DNA of 64,000 nucleotides from positions 124,001-188,000 of the forward strand of contig JAFSCJ010000005.1 in NCBI GenBank assembly GCA_017436845.1, read 5' to 3'. Source of the stretch: Muribaculaceae bacterium. Its GTDB lineage: Bacteria > Bacteroidota > Bacteroidia > Bacteroidales > Muribaculaceae. The notes under the pieces are model-generated. The model searched no databases and was not told where the DNA came from. It saw nothing but the letters and a program-made list of their open reading frames with translations. Positions 28,801 to 38,900 of this stretch are shown here, piece after piece (the first letter of the stretch is position 1; each line of letters begins with the position of its first letter). The translations under genes and the position numbers were made by a program.

Positions 28801-29247
28801 GAGATAAAAGGTACAATTGTTACTGATATTGACGGTGTATCCACAATTAAATTCCCCATTGCCGGACTTGAAGATGGGATACACACACTATCTTTGAGCG
28901 TTGCCGACAATGCTGGCAATCGTGCAGAAAAAAGCATCACATTTTATGTCGTAAATAATTCCGTAACATCTGCTCTTGAAATCGAAGAAACTCCTGCTCG
29001 TACAAAAGCAACTATTTCGCTTACTCACAACTTCAAAGACGAGCCATCAGGACGTTTAATTATTGAAAACAATGACGGAGAAACTATCTTCACCAAAGAA
29101 AATTGCACTTTCCCGCATACCTGGAATTTACAAGACATAAATGGAGAACTCGTTGCCGACGGCACTTATCGTTGTTATGCAATTTTAAATGCCGATAAAC
29201 AATATTCAAGCACTTCAAAAGCAAAAATAATTATAATCAAGCAATAA
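25846..29247 (+). CDS. porU: Type IX secretion sortase PorU (C25 protease, copy 2)
   Basis: 1133 residues with signal peptide (about 1-25, ending SLIANA). N-terminal GRWVKIKVSNTGIHEIT and IYGYGGVML match copy 1. The C25 core is at about 400-760, with H645 in CYTGHGKP and C678 in FATCDALSFD. An Ig-like domain (about 925-1045) and a FlgD-like C-terminal domain (TWNLQDINGELVADGTYRC) follow. PorU with PorV, PorQ and PorZ forms the attachment complex on the cell surface. Assigned as porU because porV starts 45 bp downstream, the common arrangement. It ends without a typical sorting tail, as expected for the sortase family. Confidence 0.85.
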   Translation: MDKRHLYRIILTGLFTFCISLIANAYVSTYYTTESKLAKGRWVKIKVSNTGIHEITHEQLLEMGFSNPENVSIYGYGGVMLKNTFDTSLPDDLPAQPVYRTDDKICFYAEGGERFDITGDIYKPSIKRNTYSDSGYYLLSDANPTDSKAPSSYYFNSYTTETRENHNSLQIIELEKTCPANGGYRFFGTDFKKQPIQDFTFNVLNADTTKLGQFNYYWAANAPSGFALNIQTNGLEITYELHRTVSTTYSSSSKYYMANNGTMNIKMKNNNNPEYTFTASIPSTLSSYNYAAIDYASLAYYRFNKMGTQAQMRMVFSEVNSNTAFSIKEANENIQVWNVSSPTNVFAYKTIFNSETGILKGSFEKKYSSNSNGHAYLIAFDPTKKQYPIEYVCDVPNQNIHSNSAPEMLIITNKSMKQYALQLAEIHKQYQGMKVLVLEQEEIFNEFSSGTPSAIAYRRAAKMFYDRNASTFKYLLFYGAASYDNRGLIYNNDGLLLTYQCESATEVNDKSLVYCADSYFGMLNDSYNQVNIPFTLMDIAVSRIPANRADHARNINKKVLEYFQNPPTDISQNRALLMSDDGDSNSHMHQTEALADSIIKYAPHTTITKVYNSLYPWTNNDAVAARATISRALTNGQHYLCYTGHGKPDCFTSEDLWHNRYVKETNYNIYPITFFATCDALSFDRQDSGIAETMLYKATGGSIAVVAASRTVYKDYNQYLSTAFAQHIFDAQKGDCIGDAYRKAHNTATQEAITIGDSFLGINNLCFNMIGDPALPLNITTHKIATDKLNDTAITSNETMIGVYPLANNIISGSITNSNDIIDTDFNGRITLTLYESPIDKQTLTQGGDALDTITCDEDILLETTVPVTAGKFNAKLNIPTPSRLGKSNRISYYALSNDSKQSAQGYFNQLFVNDYDATQVVIDTTAPEITELYLDNPSFSDGDCIGHEATLYATILPDESGLCNSSIAIGAATTLMLDNSTSFPEIKGTIVTDIDGVSTIKFPIAGLEDGIHTLSLSVADNAGNRAEKSITFYVVNNSVTSALEIEETPARTKATISLTHNFKDEPSGRLIIENNDGETIFTKENCTFPHTWNLQDINGELVADGTYRCYAILNADKQYSSTSKAKIIIIKQ

Positions 29248-29292
29248 ATAGCATCTTTTTGAGTTTATATAAAGTAGTTATACCCTCTTTAT

Positions 29293-30501
29293 ATGAAAAA
29301 TCAATTAAAAGCTTTAACAATAAGTGCCTTTGCGCTACTATTTATCTCAATATCGGCAAAAGCCCAAGAAGCAGGTAAAAACGAATTTAACCCTATACAA
29401 ACAGGTGTTACATCATTAGGTATCACACCTGATGCTCGCGGTGCATCTATGGGAGACCTCGGTGTTGCAACAGACCCGGATGCCAATTCACAATTCTGGA
29501 ACCCATCAAAATATGCATTTGCTTATAGTAAAGCTTCTGCATCGCTTAGCTACACTCCATGGTTAAGAAAACTCGTCAATGACATCTTCCTTGCCAACCT
29601 CGCCGGTTACTGGAAAATAGGGGACAATGACAATCAAGCTGTGTCAGCATCTATCAGATATTTCTCTTTAGGAGAAGTAAACACAAGCGACGGTGAAGGC
29701 TATACAACTCAAAGCCTTAACCCATATGAAATGGCCGTTGACGTAGGTTATTCACGCAAATTATCCGATAGTTTTTCTATGGGAATTGTATTCCGATACA
29801 TCTACTCCGATCTCGGGTTTTCCGATTCCTATGCAGGAGACCAAACATCAGGAGCATCAGCATTTGCCGCCGACATCTCCGGATACTATACATCCTATCC
29901 GATAATAGGTCGTAACGAGTGCCAATGGTCTTTAGGATGGAACATCTCAAATATAGGCTCGAAAGTCTCATATAACAATGGAGAAGATCCCGCATTTCTC
30001 CCTACTAACTTGCGCATCGGTACCGCATTTACATTCCCTCTCGCCGATTACCATAATCTCACTCTTGCGCTTGACCTGAATAAACTTCTTGTCCCTACAC
30101 GTCCACGCGAAAGTGATTATGAAGATACTCCCGAAGGTCAACAAGCCTATCTTGACGCCCTTGAAGATTGGGAAAACATGTCGCCCATTTCAGGTATATT
30201 CAAATCTTTCAATGATGCTCCGGGCGGGATGAAAGAGGAACTTAGAGAGATCACCTACTCAATCGGTGCCGAATACTCTTATAATCAGCAATTCTTCCTT
30301 CGAGCCGGATATTTCCACGAAAATGAATTTAAAGGAAACCGTCAATACTTCGGATTAGGAGCAGGGTTTGCCCTCAATGTGCTTCGTCTTGATGCATCTT
30401 ACATGGTGGCTACAGCGCAAACATCCCCTCTCGACCAAACATTGCGCTTTACCCTTTCATTTGACATGGACGGATTGAAAGAGATTTTTGGTAAAAAATA
30501 A
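29293..30501 (+). CDS. porV: Type IX secretion outer membrane protein PorV (LptO)
   Basis: 402 residues, signal peptide about 1-24 (ISISAKA). FadL-like barrel with the PorV start: [27 protein letters not shown], quoted only in part, then [14 protein letters not shown] and [14 protein letters not shown]-terminal strand ends [13 protein letters not shown]. PorV shuttles cargo from the SprA translocon to PorU at the outer membrane. Lies 45 bp after porU and 11 bp before ispF, so ispF may be on the same transcript. Confidence 0.93.
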   Translation: MKNQLKALTISAFALLFISISAKAQEAGKNEFNPIQTGVTSLGITPDARGASMGDLGVATDPDANSQFWNPSKYAFAYSKASASLSYTPWLRKLVNDIFLANLAGYWKIGDNDNQAVSASIRYFSLGEVNTSDGEGYTTQSLNPYEMAVDVGYSRKLSDSFSMGIVFRYIYSDLGFSDSYAGDQTSGASAFAADISGYYTSYPIIGRNECQWSLGWNISNIGSKVSYNNGEDPAFLPTNLRIGTAFTFPLADYHNLTLALDLNKLLVPTRPRESDYEDTPEGQQAYLDALEDWENMSPISGIFKSFNDAPGGMKEELREITYSIGAEYSYNQQFFLRAGYFHENEFKGNRQYFGLGAGFALNVLRLDASYMVATAQTSPLDQTLRFTLSFDMDGLKEIFGKK

Positions 30502-30512
30502 AACTAAACAGC

Positions 30513-30998
30513 ATGGCAAAGACACGCATCGGAATGGGATTTGATGTGCATCGACTTGTCGAAGATCGCGACTTGTGGATTGCCGGAGTAAAAATTCCTT
30601 ATCATCTTGGTCTGCTTGGACACAGCGACGCCGATGTTGCCCTTCATGCCTTATCAGATGCTCTTTTAGGTGCTGCCGCATTGCGAGATATTGGCTATCA
30701 TTTCCCCGACACCGACCCTACTTACAGAGGAGCTGACTCTCGCATGCTACTTCGCCGTGTCAGAGAATTAGTCTTTGACTCCGGGTACGAAATAGGGAAT
30801 GTTGACCTTACAATTGTTGCACAAGCACCAAAAATGTTACCACACATCCCTCAAATGATAGAAAACATCGCGTCAGACCTTCAAATACCATCAGATTGCG
30901 TTTCTGTTAAAGCAACAACCACCGAACACTTGGGCTTCACAGGTCGCAAAGAAGGAATAGTAGCTTATGCAACTGCCTTAATCGAAAAAATCCAATAA
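30513..30998 (+). CDS. ispF: 2-C-methyl-D-erythritol 2,4-cyclodiphosphate synthase
   Basis: 161 residues, normal length. Metal ligands D11 and H13 in GFDVHRL and H45 in [24 protein letters not shown] and [16 protein letters not shown] are the other signatures. It closes the cyclic diphosphate in the MEP isoprenoid pathway in the cytoplasm. Follows porV by 11 bp; no functional tie to secretion is evident. Confidence 0.96.
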   Translation: MAKTRIGMGFDVHRLVEDRDLWIAGVKIPYHLGLLGHSDADVALHALSDALLGAAALRDIGYHFPDTDPTYRGADSRMLLRRVRELVFDSGYEIGNVDLTIVAQAPKMLPHIPQMIENIASDLQIPSDCVSVKATTTEHLGFTGRKEGIVAYATALIEKIQ

Positions 30999-31070
30999 AA
31001 AGGCTTTAATCTCCTCAATTCTCGTTATTTTCACACCTTTTTTGAAAAAATCTACGGCTGTTAGATTTCT

Positions 31071-31110
31071 TTTTCCTAATTTTGTCGGTTGAAATTTTTA
31101 ATTAGGAAAA
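31071..31110 (+). promoter_or_regulatory. topA -7 box within an inverted repeat
   Basis: TAATTTTG at 31077-31084 is a -7 match, 28 bp before the topA ATG. TTTTCCTAATT (31071-31081) and AATTAGGAAAA (31100-31110) are perfect 11-bp inverted copies with an 18-nt gap; the right arm ends 2 bp before the start codon. No -33 box at standard spacing (a TTTG at 31041-31044 is too far). Confidence 0.4.
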
Positions 31111-31112
31111 CT

Positions 31113-33449
31113 ATGCTCAAAAACCTCGTAATAGTAGAGTCTCCAGCAAAAGCAAAAACAATAGAAAAATTCTTAGGCAAGGACTTTAAAGTCATGTCAA
31201 GCTACGGTCATATTAGAGATTTAAAAGAAAAAAACTTCAGCATTGACATTGACAATAACTTTGCTCCTGTCTATGAAATACCCGATGATAAAAAAGGACT
31301 CGTGAGTGAGCTTAAAAAAGCAGCTAAGAACGCCGAAATGGTGTGGCTCGCATCCGATGAAGACCGCGAAGGAGAAGCCATCGCATGGCACCTCTATGAG
31401 GTATTGAAACTAAAACCCGAAAACACTAAACGCATCGTTTTCCACGAAATTACGAAAAATGCTATTCTAAACGCAATTGAAAATCCTCGTGACATTGACT
31501 TAAATCGCGTTGAAGCACAACAAGCACGTCGCGTGCTCGACCGCATTGTGGGATTTGAGTTATCGCCTGTCCTTTGGAAAAAAATCAAACCTGCACTATC
31601 GGCAGGTCGCGTTCAATCAGTTGCAGTGCGTCTAATTGCCGAGCGTGAAGACGAAATTAAAAATTTCACACCTGAAGAATATTTCCGCATCACAGCAACA
31701 TTTGCTACGGACGACAACAATAGCCTTAAAGCCGATTTGTCAAAACGCCTTCCTAATGAAGACACTGCACGACAACTGCTCAATGACTGCATAGGTGCAA
31801 CATACAAGATTGAGGATATAAATGTTAAACCGGTTAAAAAATCACCGGCTCCACCATTTACTACCTCGACTTTACAACAAGAAGCATCTCGCAAACTCGG
31901 TTTTACTGTTTCACAAACAATGATGATAGCTCAACGCCTTTACGAAGCCGGACACATTACCTATATGCGTACCGACTCCGTAAACCTTTCTGCTCTTGCA
32001 ATTAACACCATTTCGACCGAAATTAAAGAGAAAATTGGCGAAGAATATCTACATGTCCGCCATTACCATACCAATGTCAAAGGTGCACAAGAGGCACACG
32101 AAGCAATTCGCCCAACATACATCAACAAACACACTATTGAAGGTTCTGCTCAAGAGAAAAAATTATATAATCTCATTTGGAAACGCACTATCGCGTCTCA
32201 AATGAGTGATGCCATTATCGAAAAAACAACTATTGATATTGCGCCATCAACCCGCCCAGAGCGTTTTATAGCTACGGGCGAAGTTATCAAATTTGATGGT
32301 TTCTTAAAAGTTTATATTGAGAGCCGTGATGATGAAAGTATTGATGATAGTAACGACGCAATTCTACCTCCTTTAAAGAAAGGAGATAACCTAATTGCCA
32401 ACGAAATAACAGCAATTCAACGATACACTCAACAGCCTCCACGATACACCGAAGCATCATTGGTAAAAAAAATGGAGGAATTGGGCATTGGTCGTCCATC
32501 AACTTATGCTCCCACAATATCTACAATTCAACGTCGTGAATATGTTGAGAAAGGCGAGAAAGCAGGCTCTAAACGCGAATATACGACTTTAACCCTTCGC
32601 AATGACAAGATATCATCTCGCACTAAAAGCGAAGCCGTAGGAGCTGAAAAGGGCAAATTAATACCTACCGACATAGGTATTGTCGTTAATGATTTCTTAA
32701 CTGAATATTTCCCCAACATTCTTGACTATAATTTTACGGCTAACGTCGAAGAAAAATTTGACGAGATAGCAGAAGGTAATGTTGCTTGGATTGACGAAAT
32801 TCGCTCATTTTATAATATCTTCCACCCCGATGTAGATAAAGCTCTCAATATGCGACTCGAGCACAAAGTGGGTGAACGTGTTCTCGGTACAGACCCCAAA
32901 ACAGGCAAGCCTGTATCAGTAAAAATAGGCCGTTTCGGTCCATTGGTACAAATCGGAGATGGAGAAAACGATGAGAAACCTCAATTTGCATCACTACTAA
33001 AAGGGCAATCTGTCGGATCAATAACACTCGAAGAAGCATTGAAACTATTTGATTTTCCTCGCAACATTGGCGAATTTGAAGGCAAAGAGGTTACAATTGC
33101 AATAGGTCGTTTCGGTCCATATATTAAGCATGACACCAAATTTGTTTCAATTCCTAAAGATATTGCACCGGCTGCTATCTCACTGGAAGAAGCACAAGAA
33201 CTAATTATTGCTAAACGCGATGCCGAAAACAAAAAAGTTGTCAAGGTTTTTGACAACGATGCCGATTTACAGATACTTAACGGCAGATATGGCATATATA
33301 TCGCCTACAAAAAAAGCAATTACAAAATTCCTCGCACCATCAAAGAGCCTGAAAATCTCTCTTATGATGAATGCATGGAAATCATTAACAATCAAGAGTC
33401 AAAACCCAAGAAGACAACTCGTGCGGTGAAATCCACTCGCAAAAAATAA
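31113..33449 (+). CDS. topA: DNA topoisomerase I
   Basis: 778 residues from the ATG at 31113, giving MLKNLVIVESPAKAKTIEKF; an upstream ATG at 31089 lies too near the -7 box. TOPRIM domain: ESPAKAKT, SYGHIRDL and WLASDEDREGEAIAWHL with the acidic triad. Catalytic Tyr is Y284 in GHITYMRTDSVNLS. RYTEASLVKKMEELGIGRPSTYAP follows. The C-terminus (about 590-778) has TopA C-terminal repeats (IGRFGPLVQIGDG, IGRFGPYIKHD, NGRYGIYIAYK) in place of Cys4 zinc fingers, and a Lys-rich tail. It relaxes negative supercoils. Confidence 0.96.
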   Translation: MLKNLVIVESPAKAKTIEKFLGKDFKVMSSYGHIRDLKEKNFSIDIDNNFAPVYEIPDDKKGLVSELKKAAKNAEMVWLASDEDREGEAIAWHLYEVLKLKPENTKRIVFHEITKNAILNAIENPRDIDLNRVEAQQARRVLDRIVGFELSPVLWKKIKPALSAGRVQSVAVRLIAEREDEIKNFTPEEYFRITATFATDDNNSLKADLSKRLPNEDTARQLLNDCIGATYKIEDINVKPVKKSPAPPFTTSTLQQEASRKLGFTVSQTMMIAQRLYEAGHITYMRTDSVNLSALAINTISTEIKEKIGEEYLHVRHYHTNVKGAQEAHEAIRPTYINKHTIEGSAQEKKLYNLIWKRTIASQMSDAIIEKTTIDIAPSTRPERFIATGEVIKFDGFLKVYIESRDDESIDDSNDAILPPLKKGDNLIANEITAIQRYTQQPPRYTEASLVKKMEELGIGRPSTYAPTISTIQRREYVEKGEKAGSKREYTTLTLRNDKISSRTKSEAVGAEKGKLIPTDIGIVVNDFLTEYFPNILDYNFTANVEEKFDEIAEGNVAWIDEIRSFYNIFHPDVDKALNMRLEHKVGERVLGTDPKTGKPVSVKIGRFGPLVQIGDGENDEKPQFASLLKGQSVGSITLEEALKLFDFPRNIGEFEGKEVTIAIGRFGPYIKHDTKFVSIPKDIAPAAISLEEAQELIIAKRDAENKKVVKVFDNDADLQILNGRYGIYIAYKKSNYKIPRTIKEPENLSYDECMEIINNQESKPKKTTRAVKSTRKK

Positions 33450-33460
33450 TTTTTACGACA

Positions 33461-34384
33461 ATGCAAAAAAGAACTCCGCACAAACCGGGCGCTGACACTC
33501 GCCAATTTCGTCCCGACGTTATTGAGACATATCTGCCTCAAGGCGATACAACCCTATTGCCCTTCCTCATTGAGTCAATGCCGCAACGCAAACGCACTTC
33601 GATAAAAGAATTACTCAAGCACAATCAAGTTGCTATAAACAATATACCGACGACTCAATTTGACTCAGAAATACACCCAGGCGATACTGTAAAAGTCAAC
33701 CTCACTCGAGAATTTCGTTTATTCTATCATCGTCGCATAAAACTTGTATATGAAGATGATGATATCATTGTTGTAAACAAAGGCTATGGACTGCTATCGA
33801 TGGGCACAGACCGTGTTAAAGATGGCACAGCCTACTCCATTGTGCGCGATTACATCAAGTGGCAAGACCCACGAAATAAGCTCTTTATTGTGCATCGCCT
33901 CGACCGTGACACATCAGGGTTAATGATGTTTGCCAAAAACGAACAAGCAAAGGAGACCATGCAACATAACTGGAACAACATGGTACTTAATCGTAAGTAC
34001 CTTGCCGTAGTTGAAGGCAAAGTAGAACAAGAAAGTGGTTCAGTGCGCAGTTATCTTGCTGAGACATCGCAATATGAAGTTTATTCTACTCAAAATCCCG
34101 ATGAAGGTCAACTTGCTGTAACACGCTATCGCACACTTAAGTGCAAAAATGGATACTCTTTACTCGAAGTAGAACTTGATACAGGACGCAAAAACCAAAT
34201 ACGCGTACACATGAAAGATCTTGGCCATCCCATTGCCGGAGACCGCAAGTATGGAGCAAAATCAAGCCCCATACACCGCCTTGCACTACACGCTCAGACA
34301 TTGCGATTTGTACACCCTGTAACTCGTCGCGAAATGAACTTTGAAACACCCATCCCCACATCTTTTGCCTCAATGGTAAAATAA
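33461..34384 (+). CDS. RluA family 23S rRNA/tRNA pseudouridine synthase
   Basis: 307 residues. N-terminal S4 RNA-binding domain (about 30-90, KRTSIKELLKHNQVAINN), then the catalytic domain with HRLDRDTSGLMMFAKN containing the catalytic Asp, YLAVVEGKV, and GRKNQIRVHMKDLGHPIAGDRKYGA (quoted parts). It isomerises uridine in rRNA or tRNA; which site is not decidable from sequence (RluD- or RluC-like). Starts 11 bp after topA. Confidence 0.9.
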   Translation: MQKRTPHKPGADTRQFRPDVIETYLPQGDTTLLPFLIESMPQRKRTSIKELLKHNQVAINNIPTTQFDSEIHPGDTVKVNLTREFRLFYHRRIKLVYEDDDIIVVNKGYGLLSMGTDRVKDGTAYSIVRDYIKWQDPRNKLFIVHRLDRDTSGLMMFAKNEQAKETMQHNWNNMVLNRKYLAVVEGKVEQESGSVRSYLAETSQYEVYSTQNPDEGQLAVTRYRTLKCKNGYSLLEVELDTGRKNQIRVHMKDLGHPIAGDRKYGAKSSPIHRLALHAQTLRFVHPVTRREMNFETPIPTSFASMVK

Positions 34385-34423
34385 ACACGCTTATTCATAA
34401 ACAATCCTATATACCGCCATAAA

Positions 34424-35218
34424 ATGAAACAATATCTCGACCTACTCAACCACATCATGGAAAACGGCACTCAAAAGAGCGACCGCACAGGCACAGGCAC
34501 ACGTAGCGTGTTTGGTTATCAAATGCGTTTCAACCTTGCCGATGGGTTTCCTGTTATGACAACTAAAAAACTACACCTGAAGTCAATCATTCACGAATTA
34601 TTGTGGTTTCTCAATGGTGACACCAATGTTAAATACCTACAAGAAAACGGAGTACGCATCTGGAACGAGTGGGCCGATGAAGATGGCAATCTCGGGCACA
34701 TCTATGGCTATCAATGGCGCAGTTGGCCCGACTACAACGGAGGACACATTGACCAAATTAAAGAGGTCGTTGAAACACTCAAAAAGAACCCCGACTCCCG
34801 ACGCATCATTGTGAGCGCATGGAATGTTGCTGACCTCCCCAACATGAATCTTCCTCCATGCCATGCTTTTTTTCAATTTTATGTAGCCGATGGCAAGTTA
34901 AGCCTTCAGCTATACCAACGTAGTGCCGATTGTTTCCTTGGAGTACCTTTCAACATTGCATCTTATGCTCTACTGCTTATGATGATGGCACAAGTAACAG
35001 GCTTGGAAGTAGGAGATTTTGTTCACACTCTCGGTGATGCCCACATCTACAACGACCACTTTGAGCAAGTGCGTGAGCAGTTGAGTCGCGAGCCACGCCG
35101 ATTACCTCGCATGGTTATAAATCCCGATGTTAAAAGCATATTTGACTTCAAATTTGAAGATTTTTCTCTTGAAGACTACGATCCACATCCACACATCAAA
35201 GCAAAAGTATCGGTATAA
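34424..35218 (+). CDS. thyA: Thymidylate synthase
   Basis: 264 residues, the same length as the E. coli enzyme. Catalytic C146 in [31 protein letters not shown] and GDAHIYNDH are all present. It methylates dUMP to dTMP with methylene-tetrahydrofolate, producing dihydrofolate, which the next gene's enzyme reduces. folA starts one base after the stop, so the pair is translationally coupled. Confidence 0.97.
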   Translation: MKQYLDLLNHIMENGTQKSDRTGTGTRSVFGYQMRFNLADGFPVMTTKKLHLKSIIHELLWFLNGDTNVKYLQENGVRIWNEWADEDGNLGHIYGYQWRSWPDYNGGHIDQIKEVVETLKKNPDSRRIIVSAWNVADLPNMNLPPCHAFFQFYVADGKLSLQLYQRSADCFLGVPFNIASYALLLMMMAQVTGLEVGDFVHTLGDAHIYNDHFEQVREQLSREPRRLPRMVINPDVKSIFDFKFEDFSLEDYDPHPHIKAKVSV

Positions 35219-35219
35219 C

Positions 35220-35714
35220 ATGGCTCAAATATCAATAATAGTTGCCATTACACGCAACAACGCTATCGGACGCAGTGGAGACCTCCTTTTCCACATCAGC
35301 GAAGATTTAAAACAATTTAAAGCGGTAACAATGGGGCATCCCATCATCATGGGGCGCAAGACATTTGAATCTTTTCCTAATGGAGCATTACCGGGACGCC
35401 GAAACATCGTAATAACCCGACAGGGAGATTACAATGCTGAAAACATTGAGATTGTCAATTCTCTTCAAGCAGCTGTTGATGCAGTAAAAGATACCGACGA
35501 AGCATTTGTCATAGGTGGTGGGGAAATATATCGTCAGGCATTGCCATTGTGTTCTCGCCTATACTTGACAGAAATCGACACTGAAATAACTGATGCCGAC
35601 ACATTTTTCCCTGAGATAAACTGCAACGAATGGGAAATAACAGAACAAAGCGACATCAAACAAGACCCACGTTCAGGAGTACAATTTCGATTCACTTGCC
35701 TATCTCGCAAATAA
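35220..35714 (+). CDS. folA: Dihydrofolate reductase
   Basis: 164 residues from ATG 35220-35222; an upstream in-frame start inside thyA (35127) is rejected because DHFR begins at MAQISIIVAITRNNAIGR. The active-site region reads GDLLFHISEDLKQFK: the substrate Asp (D27 in E. coli) is kept, while the usual Trp22 is Phe. IIMGRKTFESFP and FVIGGGEIYRQAL are the NADPH motifs. It recycles dihydrofolate made by ThyA. Confidence 0.95.
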   Translation: MAQISIIVAITRNNAIGRSGDLLFHISEDLKQFKAVTMGHPIIMGRKTFESFPNGALPGRRNIVITRQGDYNAENIEIVNSLQAAVDAVKDTDEAFVIGGGEIYRQALPLCSRLYLTEIDTEITDADTFFPEINCNEWEITEQSDIKQDPRSGVQFRFTCLSRK

Positions 35715-35726
35715 CGCGTAACTTTG
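35696..35726 (+). promoter_or_regulatory. Promoter of tRNA-Arg(CCT)
   Basis: TTG at 35696-35698, 20 nt, TAACTTTG at 35719-35726. The -33 part lies inside the 3' end of folA and the -7 starts 5 bp after the folA stop. The tRNA begins 14 bp after the -7 box. Confidence 0.65.
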
Positions 35727-35739
35727 TTTACACATCTAA

Positions 35740-35811
35740 GCTCCGGTAGTTCAACGGATAGAATAGAGGTTTCCTAAACCTTTGATAGCGGTTCGATTCC
35801 GCTCCGGAGTA
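35740..35811 (+). tRNA. tRNA-Arg, anticodon CCT
   Basis: 72 nt, folds into a full cloverleaf. Acceptor GCTCCGG/CCGGAGT (first pair G-U), anticodon loop TTCCTAA with CCT (reads AGG), T arm AGCGG-TTCGATT-CCGCT, discriminator A. CCA is not encoded. Confidence 0.95.
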
Positions 35812-35853
35812 CAAGAAAGCACCCATGATTACAAAATCATGGGTGCTTTCTTG
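35812..35853. terminator. Bidirectional intrinsic terminator
   Basis: Perfect 19-bp stem (35812-35830 with 35835-35853) and a 4-nt loop ACAA, core GCACCCAT/ATGGGTGC. Lies between tRNA-Arg (+) and the convergent large T9SS cargo gene (-), so it should end both. Confidence 0.85.
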
Positions 35854-35902
35854 TTAAATGCAAAGAAGATATTCCCACCTTTACATTTTCAATACTAAAT
35901 CT

Positions 35903-38900
35903 CTATCTTTTTATAAATTTCACCGGAGCGAAATTATTAACTCGCAAGAAATAATAGCCCGATGCAAGGTCACTCACATCTACAGTCATCAGCTGTTCGC
36001 CATTACCACTTAAAGTTTTAACCAACATTCCCGATTCTGAATAAAGTTCAACATAATCAATAGTTTCTCCACATTTGATTGTTACCGAAACAGTTGCCGG
36101 GATAGGATAAACACTAAGGACAGTTGTGGTTTCAACAACCTCAACACCAGTTGGAATCTTTTCTCCTTCATCGGCAATCATAACATCTGATGCAACCTCA
36201 CTGATTTTTGCATTTGTGGCAGCATAATTGGCGGTAACACTATATGTCCACATTGATGGTCCATTTGTTCTATAATCCACTTCATCAGTAACCACTCCGG
36301 CAGTATAATCTTCCATATCCCAATAAACATGAGGCTTGCCACCTGTATCAGTACTATTGAAATCATAATCGCCCGGAATTTGTCCATTAGTAATCTTCAC
36401 ATATCCATCACTATTGGCAGTCAAAGCATTTCCATTGGTATCAACATATCCATCAGGAGCATATAGATAGAACTCATTTACCGGTGTATCAATAGCTCTG
36501 GCAACACTGTTGCTATTATAACTAATAGTATAATAAGTTACCGGCTCTTTACTCATATCGGTAAACGCAGGATTGGCAATAGCAAGAGATATGCGATACT
36601 CGTCATAATAGATATCACCAGCATCATATTCTCCCTTAGCCGGATTTCCAAAATATAAGTTATCCCAGTCACCCCATTTATTCAACGACTCGTCAACTCT
36701 CACATATCCCGATGGCGCATCGTAGTCAAATGTTGCAACATCCTCCCACTCTGTTTTAGGACTCTGTTGCACTTTACCGGTTGTCTTGGTGTCGATACCA
36801 TAGTAATTAACCGTTACCTGTGCAACATAATCAACATTTTTATCTACATTTTCAAATACATAGTCAAAACAAGTAACATCATTTGAAATAGTACCATCGG
36901 CATGTGTAATGTCTCGTTTATCCCAAGTCAAACCAACAAGCAAGGAGCCATCAGCATTTGATACTGTACCATCGTCATTTAGGACAACAGCAGTTTCGAG
37001 ATTATCGACAACTCCATCTCCTTGTCCATCTCCAAGATTTACATCATCACCCACTCCATCAATATCACGAGGCATCTCAAATGTTATGGAGGGATATTCA
37101 TCAATTACATTACCATTGGCATCAACAAGCTGAACAGTATAACCTAAGATCACATATGATGGATTTCCTCCAGCGGTAGTTCCATAATTTGTTACTTCAG
37201 GCCATGTCGCCTTTGCATCAAAACGAATGATATCACCTCCGGGATTATGTTCCAGTTCTACATAGTCCTTTTTGTATTTCTTCTCAATCTCCAATGAAAC
37301 CTGTGATGGAGGGAACAATGACGACGGAGTCATTTTATACTTGGCAAAACGTTCACCCGGGACATACATGTAAATGTATATATAGTCAGCTTCACCATCT
37401 TTGTTTTCATCGATAATACTTCCTGACGCATCTGTCGCTTTTTCTGCCGCTAACCACACACCACTGGAATTGGTATTGACATTGACATCTTCATCAGGCT
37501 GAGTCCACATATCGATTGGAAGGATAAGTTTCAAATCGGCATTCTTAGCAGTTACGGCATTGGACGAACGAGAAGCAGCCCCCACATAGAAATTACCTGA
37601 ATTGGCCGAATATTGAGATTGTGGAGTGATTACAAACAATTCTCCATTCCACTCGATTGTACAACCGCCTGAATTGTTTACACGCGACTGTGTATCATAT
37701 ACTGTTCCTTGACGACCGGATTCATGAATATTATTTTCAAGATTTGCATGACACGCATGCCATGAATAGGCCGACGAACGAAGATTATGTATAAACTCAT
37801 TATCACGCCCTTCACACATTACGGGGAATGCATAGTTATTTCCTCCATCTTGGAATGACTCTCCGGTGAAAAGACTTATGCTATAGTCGTCATACTTATA
37901 ATGTTCCGATGCCGTAACAGCAGTTCCATCAAATGTCAACTCAATGACATATACCGCACGAGACACATTTGGCGCTAAATACAAATATGCCTTTGTGGGA
38001 TTTTGGGCTGTTCCACCGGTCAAATTACCTTTCATACAGAAAAAATCAATACGACCAAGAGAAATATTTCGTCCTGCTACAGCATATTCTGCAAAATTAA
38101 ATCCGGATAAGTCAACATCATAAGATTGCTCATCACTATAAGTGATACCATCACCGGTAGTGTTCATCAAGATACGACCTTTTGTCAGTCTGTTTGCAAA
38201 ATAATTGGATACTAAACCGGTATTATCATTAGTAGTCTCTTGAGCAATAAATATATTACCACCTTCATCAATCGCGATCCCGGCACTTTGAAGGGCCTTA
38301 GTTGTATATATTTTTTTGAATGATTCTGATTTCAATGGGTTTTCATCGGTATTTTCCCATGATGCCGCAGTCGGGATGCGATAAATACCCCCGGCTGTAG
38401 CTTCATCATTTACCGGCAAATTTTTCAATTGCGCTACATACCAATATCCATTATAAAATTGACCTTGACGATAGCTGTCTCGATCTGTCAGATAAAGGAA
38501 ATCTCCTTGTGGCACAACCACGCTATCCCCTTCTGTCGCAATCGAATAATTATATACTTCCGATAACTCATAAGATATCTTTGACCAGTCGCGAACATCG
38601 ATATGCACTTTATTATCATCAGAGACTGCCGTATCAGGCATTGAATAGTAATGTGCTACCACATTATAAACATAATCATGCCCCGGCATAACCGTCTTAT
38701 CAATATAGTTAAATGCGGATATATTTGTTGCTATCTGTTTGCCATTTCGCAAAATTGAATAATAGTCAGGCTTACAACCCCATTTAGAGATATAACCTCC
38801 ATTAGTTGTATTATTTTTTTGAGGAAATTTCCAATACAACTGCACCTTGCAATAGCCATCATAGCGGTCGATACCAAATTTCTTGTCATCTTGGTCTTTT

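Noticed and set aside
35127..35219. N-terminal extension of dihydrofolate reductase
   Set aside because: It is thyA coding sequence in another frame; the family starts at the ATG 35220.
35740..35903. tRNA-Arg as integration site for a mobile element
   Set aside because: No integrase, no direct repeat of the tRNA 3' end, and the following region is a T9SS cargo gene ended by a shared terminator.
36909..37179. Open frames opposite the large T9SS gene
   Set aside because: Low-complexity Ser/Pro/His-rich translations antisense to a well-supported coding gene; no start context or homology signs.
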